Assembly (NCBI GenBank): GCA_003535305.1
Contig: DOHL01000137.1
Span: 1-5,733 of the forward strand
Direction: 5' to 3'
DNA from: Candidatus Acetothermia bacterium
Lineage (GTDB): Bacteria; Bipolaricaulota; Bipolaricaulia; UBA7950
Length of the DNA stretch: 5,733 bases
Shown here: positions 1 to 5,733 of the stretch, piece by piece
How positions within the stretch are numbered: position 1 is the first letter of the stretch
Layout: every line of letters begins with the position of its first letter
Position numbers and translations under genes: made by a program
The notes under the pieces: model-generated
Databases searched by the model: none
Seen by the model: only the letters and a program-made list of their open reading frames with translations
What the model was told of the DNA's origin: nothing

Positions 1-2
1 CA

Positions 3-356
3 GGCAGGCGGTCTTGCTTCGCAACCGACCGCTGTCATGTGCTGAGAGTGTTAAGCGCCGCAGTGGATTCGGCCCGCAGACAGGAGGTTAAGGAGCAGGC
101 GATATTAAAGAAGACACGCTACCTCTGGTTGACGAATCAAAAGAACCTGGAATTAAAGACAGTGCGGGCATACCATATTCGTGAGAATTTTCAGTTATGT
201 TATGAGATAGCATACCTACGAAGCTGGTTCTGGCGGGCAACACACAGTCGTATCGAAGCGGTGCGTGAAGCAGCATGGGTGACCATCCACATGAAATATC
301 GAAGAGCCAATTTTTATTTGCATATCTCCTCCACTTTGCCACAGAACGCATCTTAG
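3..356 (+). pseudogene. ISL3-family (IS204/IS1001/IS1165-type) transposase remnant, truncated and internally deleted
   Basis: The reading frame is open from the left edge to a TAG at 354-356. It carries pieces characteristic of the DDE domain of ISL3 transposases: ATDRCHVLRVLSAAVDSARR (family form roughly DRFHVvkllneAvdevRR), KKTRYLWL at 108-131, LKTVRAYHIRENFQ at 153-194, and WFWRATHSRIE followed by REAA from about 225. These blocks sit closer together than in the family as I recall it. About 15 residues seem to be missing between the TRYLWL-N-NL block and LKTxRAY, and several more before the WFWRATHSR block. After about position 285 the similarity fades, and the NNGVLEGLNS-type block with the last catalytic glutamate is absent. 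The product could not transpose. The 5' part lies outside the window, so this may be the 3' part of a longer relic. The GTG at 39 is not a credible start, because similarity continues upstream of it. Family recognition is from memory of motifs, without an alignment. Confidence 0.75.
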
Positions 357-372
357 TCAACATGTATTCATC

Positions 373-392
373 ATTCCGGCGAAAACCGGAAT
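373..392. repeat. Short palindromic repeat, dRS3-like (ATTCCGG-6 nt-CCGGAAT)
   Basis: This is a perfect 7-bp inverted repeat (373-379 with 386-392) around the loop CGAAAA, set in the wider context TCATCATTCCGG...CCGGAATCCAG. It closely resembles the dispersed neisserial dRS3 repeat (ATTCC-N-GGAAT, often with CGAAAG inside) and similar elements in many genomes. When translated, such elements give the tell-tale peptide LDSGFRRNDE, and the minus strand here encodes exactly that. It lies between the transposase relic and the sigma gene. It could also act as a hairpin in readthrough transcripts, but no T-run follows on the + strand, so a strong intrinsic terminator is unlikely. Only one copy is in the window, so the claim that it is a dispersed repeat rests on its resemblance to known elements. 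Confidence 0.7.
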
Positions 393-416
393 CCAGTTCA
401 TTGTTGCATGATCTGT

Positions 417-451
417 TTGTATTTTGACACATATATGCCGTAAAATACCTT
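417..451 (+). promoter_or_regulatory. Putative promoter of the sigma factor gene
   Basis: A perfect -35 consensus TTGACA lies at 424-429. Sixteen bases later comes TACCTT (446-451), which keeps the three most important -10 positions (T, A and final T). An alternative pair is TTGTAT (417-422), an 18-base spacer and TAAAAT (441-446). Both options put the transcription start between about 453 and 460, only a few bases before the ATG at 462. This is the only good promoter-like sequence between the palindromic repeat and the gene. The assignment rests on pattern matching and assumes that the host's main sigma factor reads ordinary -35/-10 boxes. Confidence 0.45.
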
Positions 452-461
452 GTGATTACCG

Positions 462-1349
462 ATGGTAGATATAAAATTTGATGTCGATAGCATCGTAGAA
501 AAAGCGACAAAAGGACATTCCGGCGTTCACGATATTCTTCGCATTTACCTGCGGGAAATTTCGCGGTTCCCTGTTCTGACGGCAGAAAAAGAGATGGAAC
601 TGGCAGAACGTAAAAGTGCTGGGGATATAGAAGCGTATGAGAAATTGGTCCTTTCGCATCTACCTTTTGTTGTTACTATTGCTCGTCAATACAGCGGTTC
701 CGGCATCGCTCTCCTTGACCTCATCCAGGAAGGTAACATCGGTCTGATCGAAGGAGTGAAACGGTTCGATCAGACAAAAGGATACCGCTTAAGCACATAT
801 TCTTCTTGGTGGATCAGGCGGGCAATCCGCAATGTAATTACCGAATATTCGCGGATGATTCGCATCCCAGAATACATCTTCCGTGCTATCAGCGCGCTCG
901 ACGCGTTACGTGCTCGCAGCGATGGAAAGCCACTCGACGAGCAGGAGATTATCAAAGCGATCGGCATATCAGTCGACACTTTGCGTCAAGTAGAGGAACA
1001 AGTGAAAGAGGTGCTGTCTCTCGATCAACTGGTGGGAGATGCAAACGATGATCTCCGCTACGAAACGATCGAGGACAAAACGATTGCAGCGCCGGAAAAA
1101 GAGGCTCTACGACTCATCTTTAACGAGGAATTGGAACACGAACTGAAGCAGATTCCTCCCCGCGAAGCGCTGGTACTACGTTATCATTATGGATTACATG
1201 ATGCTCGCTCCTATTCATTGGCGGAGATCGGTCGTCAACTCGGTGTGAGTCGAGAAAGAGTTCGCCAACTGTTAAACCAAGGATTAGGGCGGCTCAGTGA
1301 CTCCTGGGATCGTTACGCGATAGAGTTTCTCCGTTCGCTCAATGATTGA
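462..1349 (+). CDS. RNA polymerase sigma factor, sigma-70 family (RpoD/RpoS-like, no region 1.1)
   Basis: This protein directs RNA polymerase to promoters. The 295 residues contain, in order: region 1.2 (about 23-57, LRIYLREISRFPVLTAEKE), region 2 (about 61-131) with the core-binding and -10 recognition stretch DLIQEGNIGL (86-95) and STYSSWWIRRAI (111-122), region 3 (about 138-215) with the finger SLDQLVGDANDD, and region 4 (about 225-280) with the -35 helix-turn-helix SLAEIGRQLGVSRERVRQL (252-270). Region 1.1 and the large non-conserved insert of RpoD are absent, so it could be a group 2/3 alternative factor or a compact primary one. ATG 462 is the only usable start: an in-frame TGA lies at 453-455 and no in-frame ATG, GTG or TTG occurs before region 1.2. 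No Shine-Dalgarno sequence precedes it. Arg120 and Arg123 replace the Gln and Thr that usually contact the -12 base. The gene is monocistronic here and converges on the rlmN operon. Confidence 0.95.
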   Translation: MVDIKFDVDSIVEKATKGHSGVHDILRIYLREISRFPVLTAEKEMELAERKSAGDIEAYEKLVLSHLPFVVTIARQYSGSGIALLDLIQEGNIGLIEGVKRFDQTKGYRLSTYSSWWIRRAIRNVITEYSRMIRIPEYIFRAISALDALRARSDGKPLDEQEIIKAIGISVDTLRQVEEQVKEVLSLDQLVGDANDDLRYETIEDKTIAAPEKEALRLIFNEELEHELKQIPPREALVLRYHYGLHDARSYSLAEIGRQLGVSRERVRQLLNQGLGRLSDSWDRYAIEFLRSLND

Positions 1350-1384
1350 CCCTTAGCTCACCAACAGGTTATGTTGCCTTGCCT

Positions 1385-1404
1385 GGTCATCGCCTGCTAT
1401 GACC
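1385..1404. terminator. Weak candidate terminator hairpin between convergent genes
   Basis: GGTCAT (1385-1390) pairs perfectly with ATGACC (1399-1404) around an 8-base loop, and TTATCT follows on the + strand. It lies 35 bases after the sigma factor stop and 71 bases beyond the rlmN stop, so a hairpin here could serve both converging transcripts. The stem is only 6 bp and there is no proper T-run on either side. A second, weaker stem, TCGAT/ATCGA at 1418-1434, is followed by TTT. The rest of 1350-1475 shows no gene. Intrinsic termination is possible but not demonstrated. Confidence 0.3.
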
Positions 1405-1475
1405 TTATCTAAAACTCTCGATCCCTCCCATCGATTTATGTCTTACTGCGATCGGTCTTTGCCTTACCACTCGTA

Positions 1476-2546
1476 TTAGCTTGTGCCTTCTTTACGCAGG
1501 CTCGGCATCCGTGCTCGTAACTGACCACATCCTGCCTCAATCCGAAGCCCCCGCCGCAGGCGCATCGAGACGGAAATATCTCTTTTTTTCAGCTCGGCTT
1601 GAAACGAGCGTTTTTTCTTATCTGAACTGGGATGTAAATCTACTCCAGGCACTGGGTTAAGCGGAATCAAATTGACATGGCAAAGCATACCTTGCACAAG
1701 TTGCGCTAACTGCTGCGCATGCAAGGGAGAATCATTGACCTCGTTAATCAACGCATATTCAAAGGTTATCCGTCGGTTGGTGCGTTGGACATAGGCCCGA
1801 CAAGTTTCCATCAACAAAAACAGGGGATAAGTCCTGTTTATCGGAACCAACTTATTTCGCAGCCCATCTTCTGCGCCATGGAGGGAGACGGCGAGATTCA
1901 CTTGCAGATTCTCTCGACTGAATCGCTCGATAGCGGGAATGATCCCGATGGTAGAGATTGAGAACCGTCTCTCACCAAGGGCGAATCCATCTGTATCGTT
2001 TAAGATTTTGATCGATGTGATCGTGGCGGAATAATTCAAGAACGGCTCACCCATTCCCATATACACAACGTTAGTGATTTTACTGCGATTATCCCTCTCC
2101 TCGTTGTGGAGTTGACGGGCAAAGTAAAGAGTTTGGGCGATTATCTCTCCCACGGTCAAATTGCGTTTGAATTCGCTCTGGCCGGTGGCACAGAACAGGC
2201 AATTGAGGGGGCAGCCGACCTGAGTAGATACACAGACGGTGTTGCGACGGTCATAGCGCATCAATACCGCTTCGACCATCTCTCCATCCGCCAATTGGAA
2301 CAGAACCTTTGAAGTAAAGTGGTCGACTGCAGTGTGGATCGGTGTGATCGTATCGAACGGGAGATCATCGACCAGTGCCTGCCGGAGGGAGATCGGAATC
2401 GTTGTTATCTCGGCATAGTTAGAGGCCAGATCGCGATAAAGCGCGTGCCATATCTGCGTTGCGCGAAATTTCGGTTCATTACGCGCAGCAAGAAATTCGG
2501 TCAACCGGCGCCGGTCAAATCCAAGTAGTCTCTGCGGGTTACTCAT
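1476..2546 (-). CDS. rlmN: Dual-specificity RNA methyltransferase RlmN (23S rRNA adenine-2503 C2-methyltransferase)
   Basis: This is a radical-SAM enzyme that methylates C2 of A2503 in 23S rRNA at the peptidyl transferase centre. In E. coli the family also methylates A37 of some tRNAs. The 356 residues match the usual length. The N-terminal RNA-binding part (about 8-65) includes EPKFRATQIW. The [4Fe-4S] cluster cysteines are C112, C116 and C119 in CPLNCLFC. C105 (in CVSTQ) and C340 (in AGCGQL) correspond to the resolving and methyl-carrying cysteines of E. coli RlmN, and E92 to its conserved glutamate 13 residues before the first cysteine. MGMGEP (163-168), VSLHG (220-224) and NLIPLNPVPG (292-301) form the SAM and core motifs. 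The presence of both mechanistic cysteines supports an active enzyme. The ATG overlaps the end of ligA (ATGAGTAA), which implies translational coupling. No clear ribosome binding site is visible. The resistance enzyme Cfr is a relative, but the chromosomal operon setting and overall sequence favour RlmN. Confidence 0.95.
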   Translation of the reverse strand: MSNPQRLLGFDRRRLTEFLAARNEPKFRATQIWHALYRDLASNYAEITTIPISLRQALVDDLPFDTITPIHTAVDHFTSKVLFQLADGEMVEAVLMRYDRRNTVCVSTQVGCPLNCLFCATGQSEFKRNLTVGEIIAQTLYFARQLHNEERDNRSKITNVVYMGMGEPFLNYSATITSIKILNDTDGFALGERRFSISTIGIIPAIERFSRENLQVNLAVSLHGAEDGLRNKLVPINRTYPLFLLMETCRAYVQRTNRRITFEYALINEVNDSPLHAQQLAQLVQGMLCHVNLIPLNPVPGVDLHPSSDKKKRSFQAELKKRDISVSMRLRRGLRIEAGCGQLRARMPSLRKEGTS

Positions 2547-4578
2547 GTTCAGTCATGAGCGCGATGAAGTCGGCCTCGGTCAATAGCGTGATCTCCAGGT
2601 CGATAGCCTGTTGGTATTTTGCGCCTGGACTCTCTCCGACAACGATGTAGTCAGTGTCGATGCGGACCGATGATGACATCCTACCGCCAACGCCTTTAAC
2701 TCTCGCCGTTGCTTCTGCTCGTGTCATCGTCTGCAACGTACCGGTAAAGACGAACCTTTTTCCGACTAACCCACCTGTCTGTTGCTGTTTCCTTGCGATG
2801 CTCACTCCAGCTGCAAGGAGCTCATCGATCACCTTCCTATTGGCCGGTATCTGGATGTAAGAAACGATGCCGGCAGCGGTGTGTGGCCCTATCCCAGAAA
2901 CTTGACACAGTTCTTCCTCTGTTGCCGTCAGAAAGTGACTCAGATCACGAAAATGACCAGCTAATGTTTCCGCGGCGTGTTCGCCGACGAATGGGATCCC
3001 TAACGCAAAAAGAAACCGGGAAAATGGGATTCGTTTACTCGACTCAATAGCTGTTATCAGTTTTGTTGCCGATTTCTCTCCCATCCGCTCCAGCTCTGAT
3101 AATCTCTTTTGCGTAAGATAAAAGATATCACTTACCTTATTCACGATCCCTCGGTTTACCAATTGCTCGATGAGGCGAAAGCCGAAGCCGTCGATATCCA
3201 GCCCGCCCTTAGAGACGAAATGGGAGATACTCTCTTTGATTCGCGCCGGACAAGAGATATTGTTGCAGCGATGAGCCGCCTCGCCGGCGGTGCGAGTGAT
3301 CACTTCATTGCAACTGGGACATTGCGTTGGCATTGTAAAGAGTTGTTCAGTGCCGCTGCGGTGATCGACCAACGGGCGGATGATCTTGGGGATCACGTCT
3401 CCTGCCCGTTGAACTACTACTCTGTCACCGATACGAATATCCTTTCGCCGTACTTCGTCTTCATTGTGGAGAGTGGCATGCGAGATCTCCACCCCGCGTA
3501 TCCGTACCGGCTCTAAAATAGCAATCGGAGTCAAGACACCTGTCCGTCCGACACGAACTCTAATATCCTTCACCGATGTGATTCCCTCTTCCGCTGCAAA
3601 TTTAGCTGCGACTGCCCAGCGAGGCGAGCGCGAGACTGCCCCTAAAACACGACGATAAATAAAATCATTCACTTTTATAACGACACCGTCGGTCTCATAC
3701 GGCAGATCATCGCGTTCTCTCTCTAATTGCCGATAGAAGGAGATCGCAGCATCGATCCCACGACAGATCCGGTAAAGTTGATTTACCCGTAACCCAAGAT
3801 GTGACAGAATCCTGAGAAGATCATACTGTGTCTCCACGGTGAGCCCTTCGACATGGCCGATATCATAGCAGAATATTTTCAGTCGCCGTGAAGCAGTCAC
3901 TTTCGGATCAAGCTGACGGAGCGAACCAGCTGCAAAGTTACGCGGATTGGCAAAGAGAGACATTCCGTCTTGCTGTCGTTGTTCATTGATACGATCAAAG
4001 TCGGCACGGTCGATGTACACCTCTCCCCGCACCTCGATAAGCGGGGGTGTTTTTCCGTGTAGTTTATGCAGATGCAAAGGAATGCTCTTGATCGTACGCA
4101 AGTTGGCAGTAATATCTTCACCGTTTATTCCATCACCACGCGTCGCTCCCTGGACAAAGAGACCGTCGCGATAAATGAGTTCTACTGACAACCCGTCGAG
4201 TTTAGGTTCCACTACATATGCGATCTCGCTCTGTTTTACTTCTTGTCGTACCCGGCGATCAAAATCTCTAATCTCTGCCTCATCAAACGCATTGTTAAGG
4301 CTGAGCATCGGTAGCGAATGGGTGACCGTTACAAATCTACCTGCCAGTGGAGCGCCTACGCGCTGAGTCGGTGAATCAGGGGTACATAGCTCGGGATAAT
4401 CCGCTTCCAACTGTTGTAACCGCCGGAATAATACGTCGTATTCCGCGTCAGAGATCTCTGGTTGGTCGAGGATATAATAGAGGTGATCATGGCGTTTAAT
4501 TTCACGCCGTAACCACTGAATTTCCTCTTGTACCGTATTTTTCACGCGTCTCATCTCTTTAATCGATGCTGCGACCAA
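2539..4578 (-). CDS. ligA: NAD+-dependent DNA ligase LigA
   Basis: LigA seals nicks in duplex DNA using NAD+ during Okazaki fragment joining and repair. All family domains are present in 679 residues, the normal size. Domain Ia (about 20-75) has HDHLYYILDQPEISDAEYD. The adenylation domain has catalytic lysine K126 in EPKLDG, TRGDG (146-150), EVRGEVY (182-188), DGVVIK (298-302 region, K302) and WAVAAKF (K326). The OB fold (about 335-405) has VGRTGVLTP and ATLHNED. A zinc finger uses C420, C423, C438 and C443. Helix-hairpin-helix repeats lie at about 458-580, including SGIGPHTAAG. The BRCT domain spans about 604-676. No key residue is missing. The start is uncertain: the longest form begins with TTG (4578), 7 nt after the M42 stop, without a good ribosome binding site. 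An ATG at 4554 (residue 9) has AAAGAG directly against it, and a GTG at 4545 (residue 12) has that same purine run about 9 nt upstream. All three keep domain Ia intact. The stop overlaps rlmN by 8 nt. Confidence 0.97.
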   Translation of the reverse strand: MVAASIKEMRRVKNTVQEEIQWLRREIKRHDHLYYILDQPEISDAEYDVLFRRLQQLEADYPELCTPDSPTQRVGAPLAGRFVTVTHSLPMLSLNNAFDEAEIRDFDRRVRQEVKQSEIAYVVEPKLDGLSVELIYRDGLFVQGATRGDGINGEDITANLRTIKSIPLHLHKLHGKTPPLIEVRGEVYIDRADFDRINEQRQQDGMSLFANPRNFAAGSLRQLDPKVTASRRLKIFCYDIGHVEGLTVETQYDLLRILSHLGLRVNQLYRICRGIDAAISFYRQLERERDDLPYETDGVVIKVNDFIYRRVLGAVSRSPRWAVAAKFAAEEGITSVKDIRVRVGRTGVLTPIAILEPVRIRGVEISHATLHNEDEVRRKDIRIGDRVVVQRAGDVIPKIIRPLVDHRSGTEQLFTMPTQCPSCNEVITRTAGEAAHRCNNISCPARIKESISHFVSKGGLDIDGFGFRLIEQLVNRGIVNKVSDIFYLTQKRLSELERMGEKSATKLITAIESSKRIPFSRFLFALGIPFVGEHAAETLAGHFRDLSHFLTATEEELCQVSGIGPHTAAGIVSYIQIPANRKVIDELLAAGVSIARKQQQTGGLVGKRFVFTGTLQTMTRAEATARVKGVGGRMSSSVRIDTDYIVVGESPGAKYQQAIDLEITLLTEADFIALMTEHE

Positions 4579-4585
4579 TAGTGAT

Positions 4586-5644
4586 TTATACCGGATTTAA
4601 CAGTCGGTGGCACTTGCCGACGAATTCAGTAACGAAGTGGATGGTGTGCTCCAAATCATTGAGACGCAATATTGATATAGGAGAATGGATATAGCGGCAC
4701 GGCACAGAGACGACTCCGCTGATAACTCCTGCTTTTGTCAAGTGAATCGCGCCGGCGTCAGTTCCGCCGTAAGTCGGCAGCTTGTATTGATACGGAATCA
4801 TTGCTTCCTCAGCCACTCTCTCTAACGCCTTGACCATTCGTGGATTGACGATAATCGAGCGATCGGCCACAGTGATCGCCGGCCCTTTGCCCAGCCGAAC
4901 CGGCTGTCGCGCTTCGGGAATGCCGGGCATGTCCGCTCCGATCGTTCCTTCGATAGCAAGCGCGATATCCGGATCGATTTGATAAGCAGCTGTCCGTGCG
5001 CCGCGTAACCCCACCTCTTCGCCGATGACAAAGGCGAAGACAAGATCGATGTCGAGTGACACCTTGGCGATGTTACGGGCGACTTCGATCAACACTGCGC
5101 AACCGGCCCGATCATCAAATGCCTTGCCTGTAACATATCCCGTTGTAAGTTCAGTGAACGGATAGTGGATAACGAGCGGATCACCGATGTGTATCCCGAT
5201 ATCTCTTATCTCTTTACGTGATGTTGCTCCGACATCGATAAACATCTCGTCGATCGGGATGACCTTAGTCCGTTCTTTGTCGTCGAGGATATGGGGGGGA
5301 GCAGTGCCGATTACCCCACAGATCTTCTCCCCTGAGCGGAGCAGAATTGTTACTCGCTGGGCCGGAATAATCCGGTTATCCCATCCTCCGAGCGGAGCAA
5401 AGCGCAGATATCCGCTCTCTTCGATGTACTTGACGATAAATCCAACCTCGTCCATATGGGCATCGAGCAGCAATCTCATCTTACCCTTGCCGCGGCGTCG
5501 GGCGATCAGGTTGCCCAATCTATCGACTTTGATATCATCGACATAAGGCTCAATCAGCTCTTTGATTTTTTCTTGTACCTCGGTTTCAAAGCCTGCTACT
5601 CCGAAGCTGTCGGAGAGCGTTCGTAATATTTCGCTTGTATTCAT
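4586..5644 (-). CDS. M42 family metallo-aminopeptidase (TET/FrvX/glutamyl aminopeptidase-like)
   Basis: This is a cytoplasmic di-metal aminopeptidase. Characterised family members form tetrahedral 12-subunit shells and trim peptides left by other proteases; the assembly is not visible from sequence. The 352 residues are of normal length, with no signal peptide or membrane segment. By comparison with archaeal TET enzymes the metal ligands are H63 (DAHMDEVGF), bridging D177 (AFDDRAG), E210 (GEEVGLRGA) and H320 (RYIHSP), with E232 (AIEGT) at the position often held by Asp. Catalytic D65 and general base E209 are present. The dimerisation PDZ-like insert is roughly 70-165, and GGTDAG (293-298) is the usual active-site loop. 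Older annotations call such proteins cellulase M or endoglucanase, which is misleading. Substrate preference cannot be read from the sequence. ATG 5644 has AGGA six bases upstream. It is the first complete gene of the minus-strand operon with ligA and rlmN. Confidence 0.93.
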   Translation of the reverse strand: MNTSEILRTLSDSFGVAGFETEVQEKIKELIEPYVDDIKVDRLGNLIARRRGKGKMRLLLDAHMDEVGFIVKYIEESGYLRFAPLGGWDNRIIPAQRVTILLRSGEKICGVIGTAPPHILDDKERTKVIPIDEMFIDVGATSRKEIRDIGIHIGDPLVIHYPFTELTTGYVTGKAFDDRAGCAVLIEVARNIAKVSLDIDLVFAFVIGEEVGLRGARTAAYQIDPDIALAIEGTIGADMPGIPEARQPVRLGKGPAITVADRSIIVNPRMVKALERVAEEAMIPYQYKLPTYGGTDAGAIHLTKAGVISGVVSVPCRYIHSPISILRLNDLEHTIHFVTEFVGKCHRLLNPV

Positions 5645-5654
5645 CTATATTCCT
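5645..5654 (-). promoter_or_regulatory. Ribosome binding site of the M42 peptidase gene
   Basis: On the minus strand AGGA (5654-5651) is followed by six bases (ATATAG) and then the ATG at 5644. This is good Shine-Dalgarno spacing and fixes the start. It is the clearest ribosome binding site in the window, and contrasts with the sigma gene, where none is visible. Confidence 0.7.
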
Positions 5655-5660
5655 GGTTTA

Positions 5661-5733
5661 CACAACCTGTCCAAATCGCATAGGCTGTGAAGGGTGCCTT
5701 TCTTCACCCTGATTCGAAGGCTCCGTGCCGTCA
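5661..5733 (-). other. Upstream region of the M42 operon; possible 3' end of another gene
   Basis: On the minus strand one frame is open from the right edge for 24 codons (peptide containing EPSNQGEERHPSQPMRFG). It ends in a TAA at 5660-5658, 13 nt before the M42 start. Given the tight spacing in the rest of the operon, this could be the C-terminus of a further upstream gene, but I do not recognise it and a 24-codon open frame can occur by chance. The same stretch holds an inverted repeat, AGGGTG (5691-5696) with CACCCT (5705-5710), and no convincing -35/-10 pair. A non-coding leader with a hairpin is therefore equally possible. Confidence 0.3.

Noticed and set aside
8..32. Hairpin GCGGTC-TTGC / GCAA-(CC)-GACCGC near the left edge
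   Set aside because: Ten bases pair around a TTC loop with a two-base bulge, but it lies inside the transposase-like frame and no T-run follows, so I do not call it a terminator or regulatory element.
88..510. 140-codon minus-strand open frame across the left region
   Set aside because: It lies antisense to the transposase relic, the palindromic repeat and the sigma gene start. It contains the peptide LDSGFRRNDE, which marks translated palindromic repeats rather than real proteins.
1350..1475. Small RNA or small gene in the convergent gap
   Set aside because: The gap is only 126 bases with short weak stems and no start codon with a ribosome binding site, so nothing beyond a weak terminator candidate is supported.
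1476..2546. Possible Cfr-type antibiotic resistance methyltransferase
   Set aside because: Cfr and RlmN share the cluster and cysteine motifs, but the length, N-terminal domain and housekeeping operon context fit RlmN, and nothing points to a resistance island.
3109..3516. 135-codon plus-strand open frame inside ligA
   Set aside because: It is antisense to the conserved adenylation-domain end, OB-fold, zinc-finger and early helix-hairpin-helix part of ligA. It has no recognisable motif and no ribosome binding site of note, so it is a shadow frame.
5187..5546. 119-codon plus-strand open frame inside the M42 gene
   Set aside because: It is antisense to the conserved first metal-binding region and the PDZ-like insert of the peptidase. 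No independent coding signal is seen.

Overview
The window holds four full-length protein-coding genes and, at its left end, a decayed transposase. It reads as bacterial chromosome. An NAD+-dependent DNA ligase (LigA), a primary-type sigma-70 family factor and RlmN together point to Bacteria. I cannot place it in a phylum with confidence. Mid-range base composition, an ISL3-type transposase relic and an extragenic palindrome of the ATTCC...GGAAT kind would fit many environmental or uncultivated lineages.

Layout. Positions 1-356 (+) are a decayed ISL3-family transposase, open to the left edge. It carries internal deletions and lacks the C-terminal part with the last catalytic acid. Just downstream (373-392) is a perfect 7-bp palindrome resembling the neisserial dRS3 repeat. 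A probable promoter follows, then a 295-residue sigma-70 family factor (462-1349, +) whose start codon has almost no leader and no Shine-Dalgarno sequence. Positions 1350-1475 are a short convergent intergenic region with weak hairpins.

The rest is a tight minus-strand operon, in transcription order: M42 metallo-aminopeptidase (5644-4586), ligA (4578-2539) and rlmN (2546-1476). M42 and ligA are separated by 7 nt if the TTG start of ligA is used. ligA and rlmN overlap by 8 nt. Upstream of M42, the last 73 bases hold a good ribosome binding site and a 24-codon open tail that may be the end of a further operon gene.

How the genes relate. The three operon proteins share no pathway: peptide trimming by M42, nick sealing by LigA, and 23S rRNA A2503 methylation by RlmN. 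The close packing suggests co-transcription and translational coupling of housekeeping functions. The sigma factor faces the operon and is transcribed separately. I see no defence system, CRISPR array, tRNA, rRNA or recognisable riboswitch, and no convincing undescribed system. The points most worth a second look are the near-leaderless sigma gene, two arginines at the sigma residues that usually read the -12 base, and the ISL3 relic beside a palindromic repeat.
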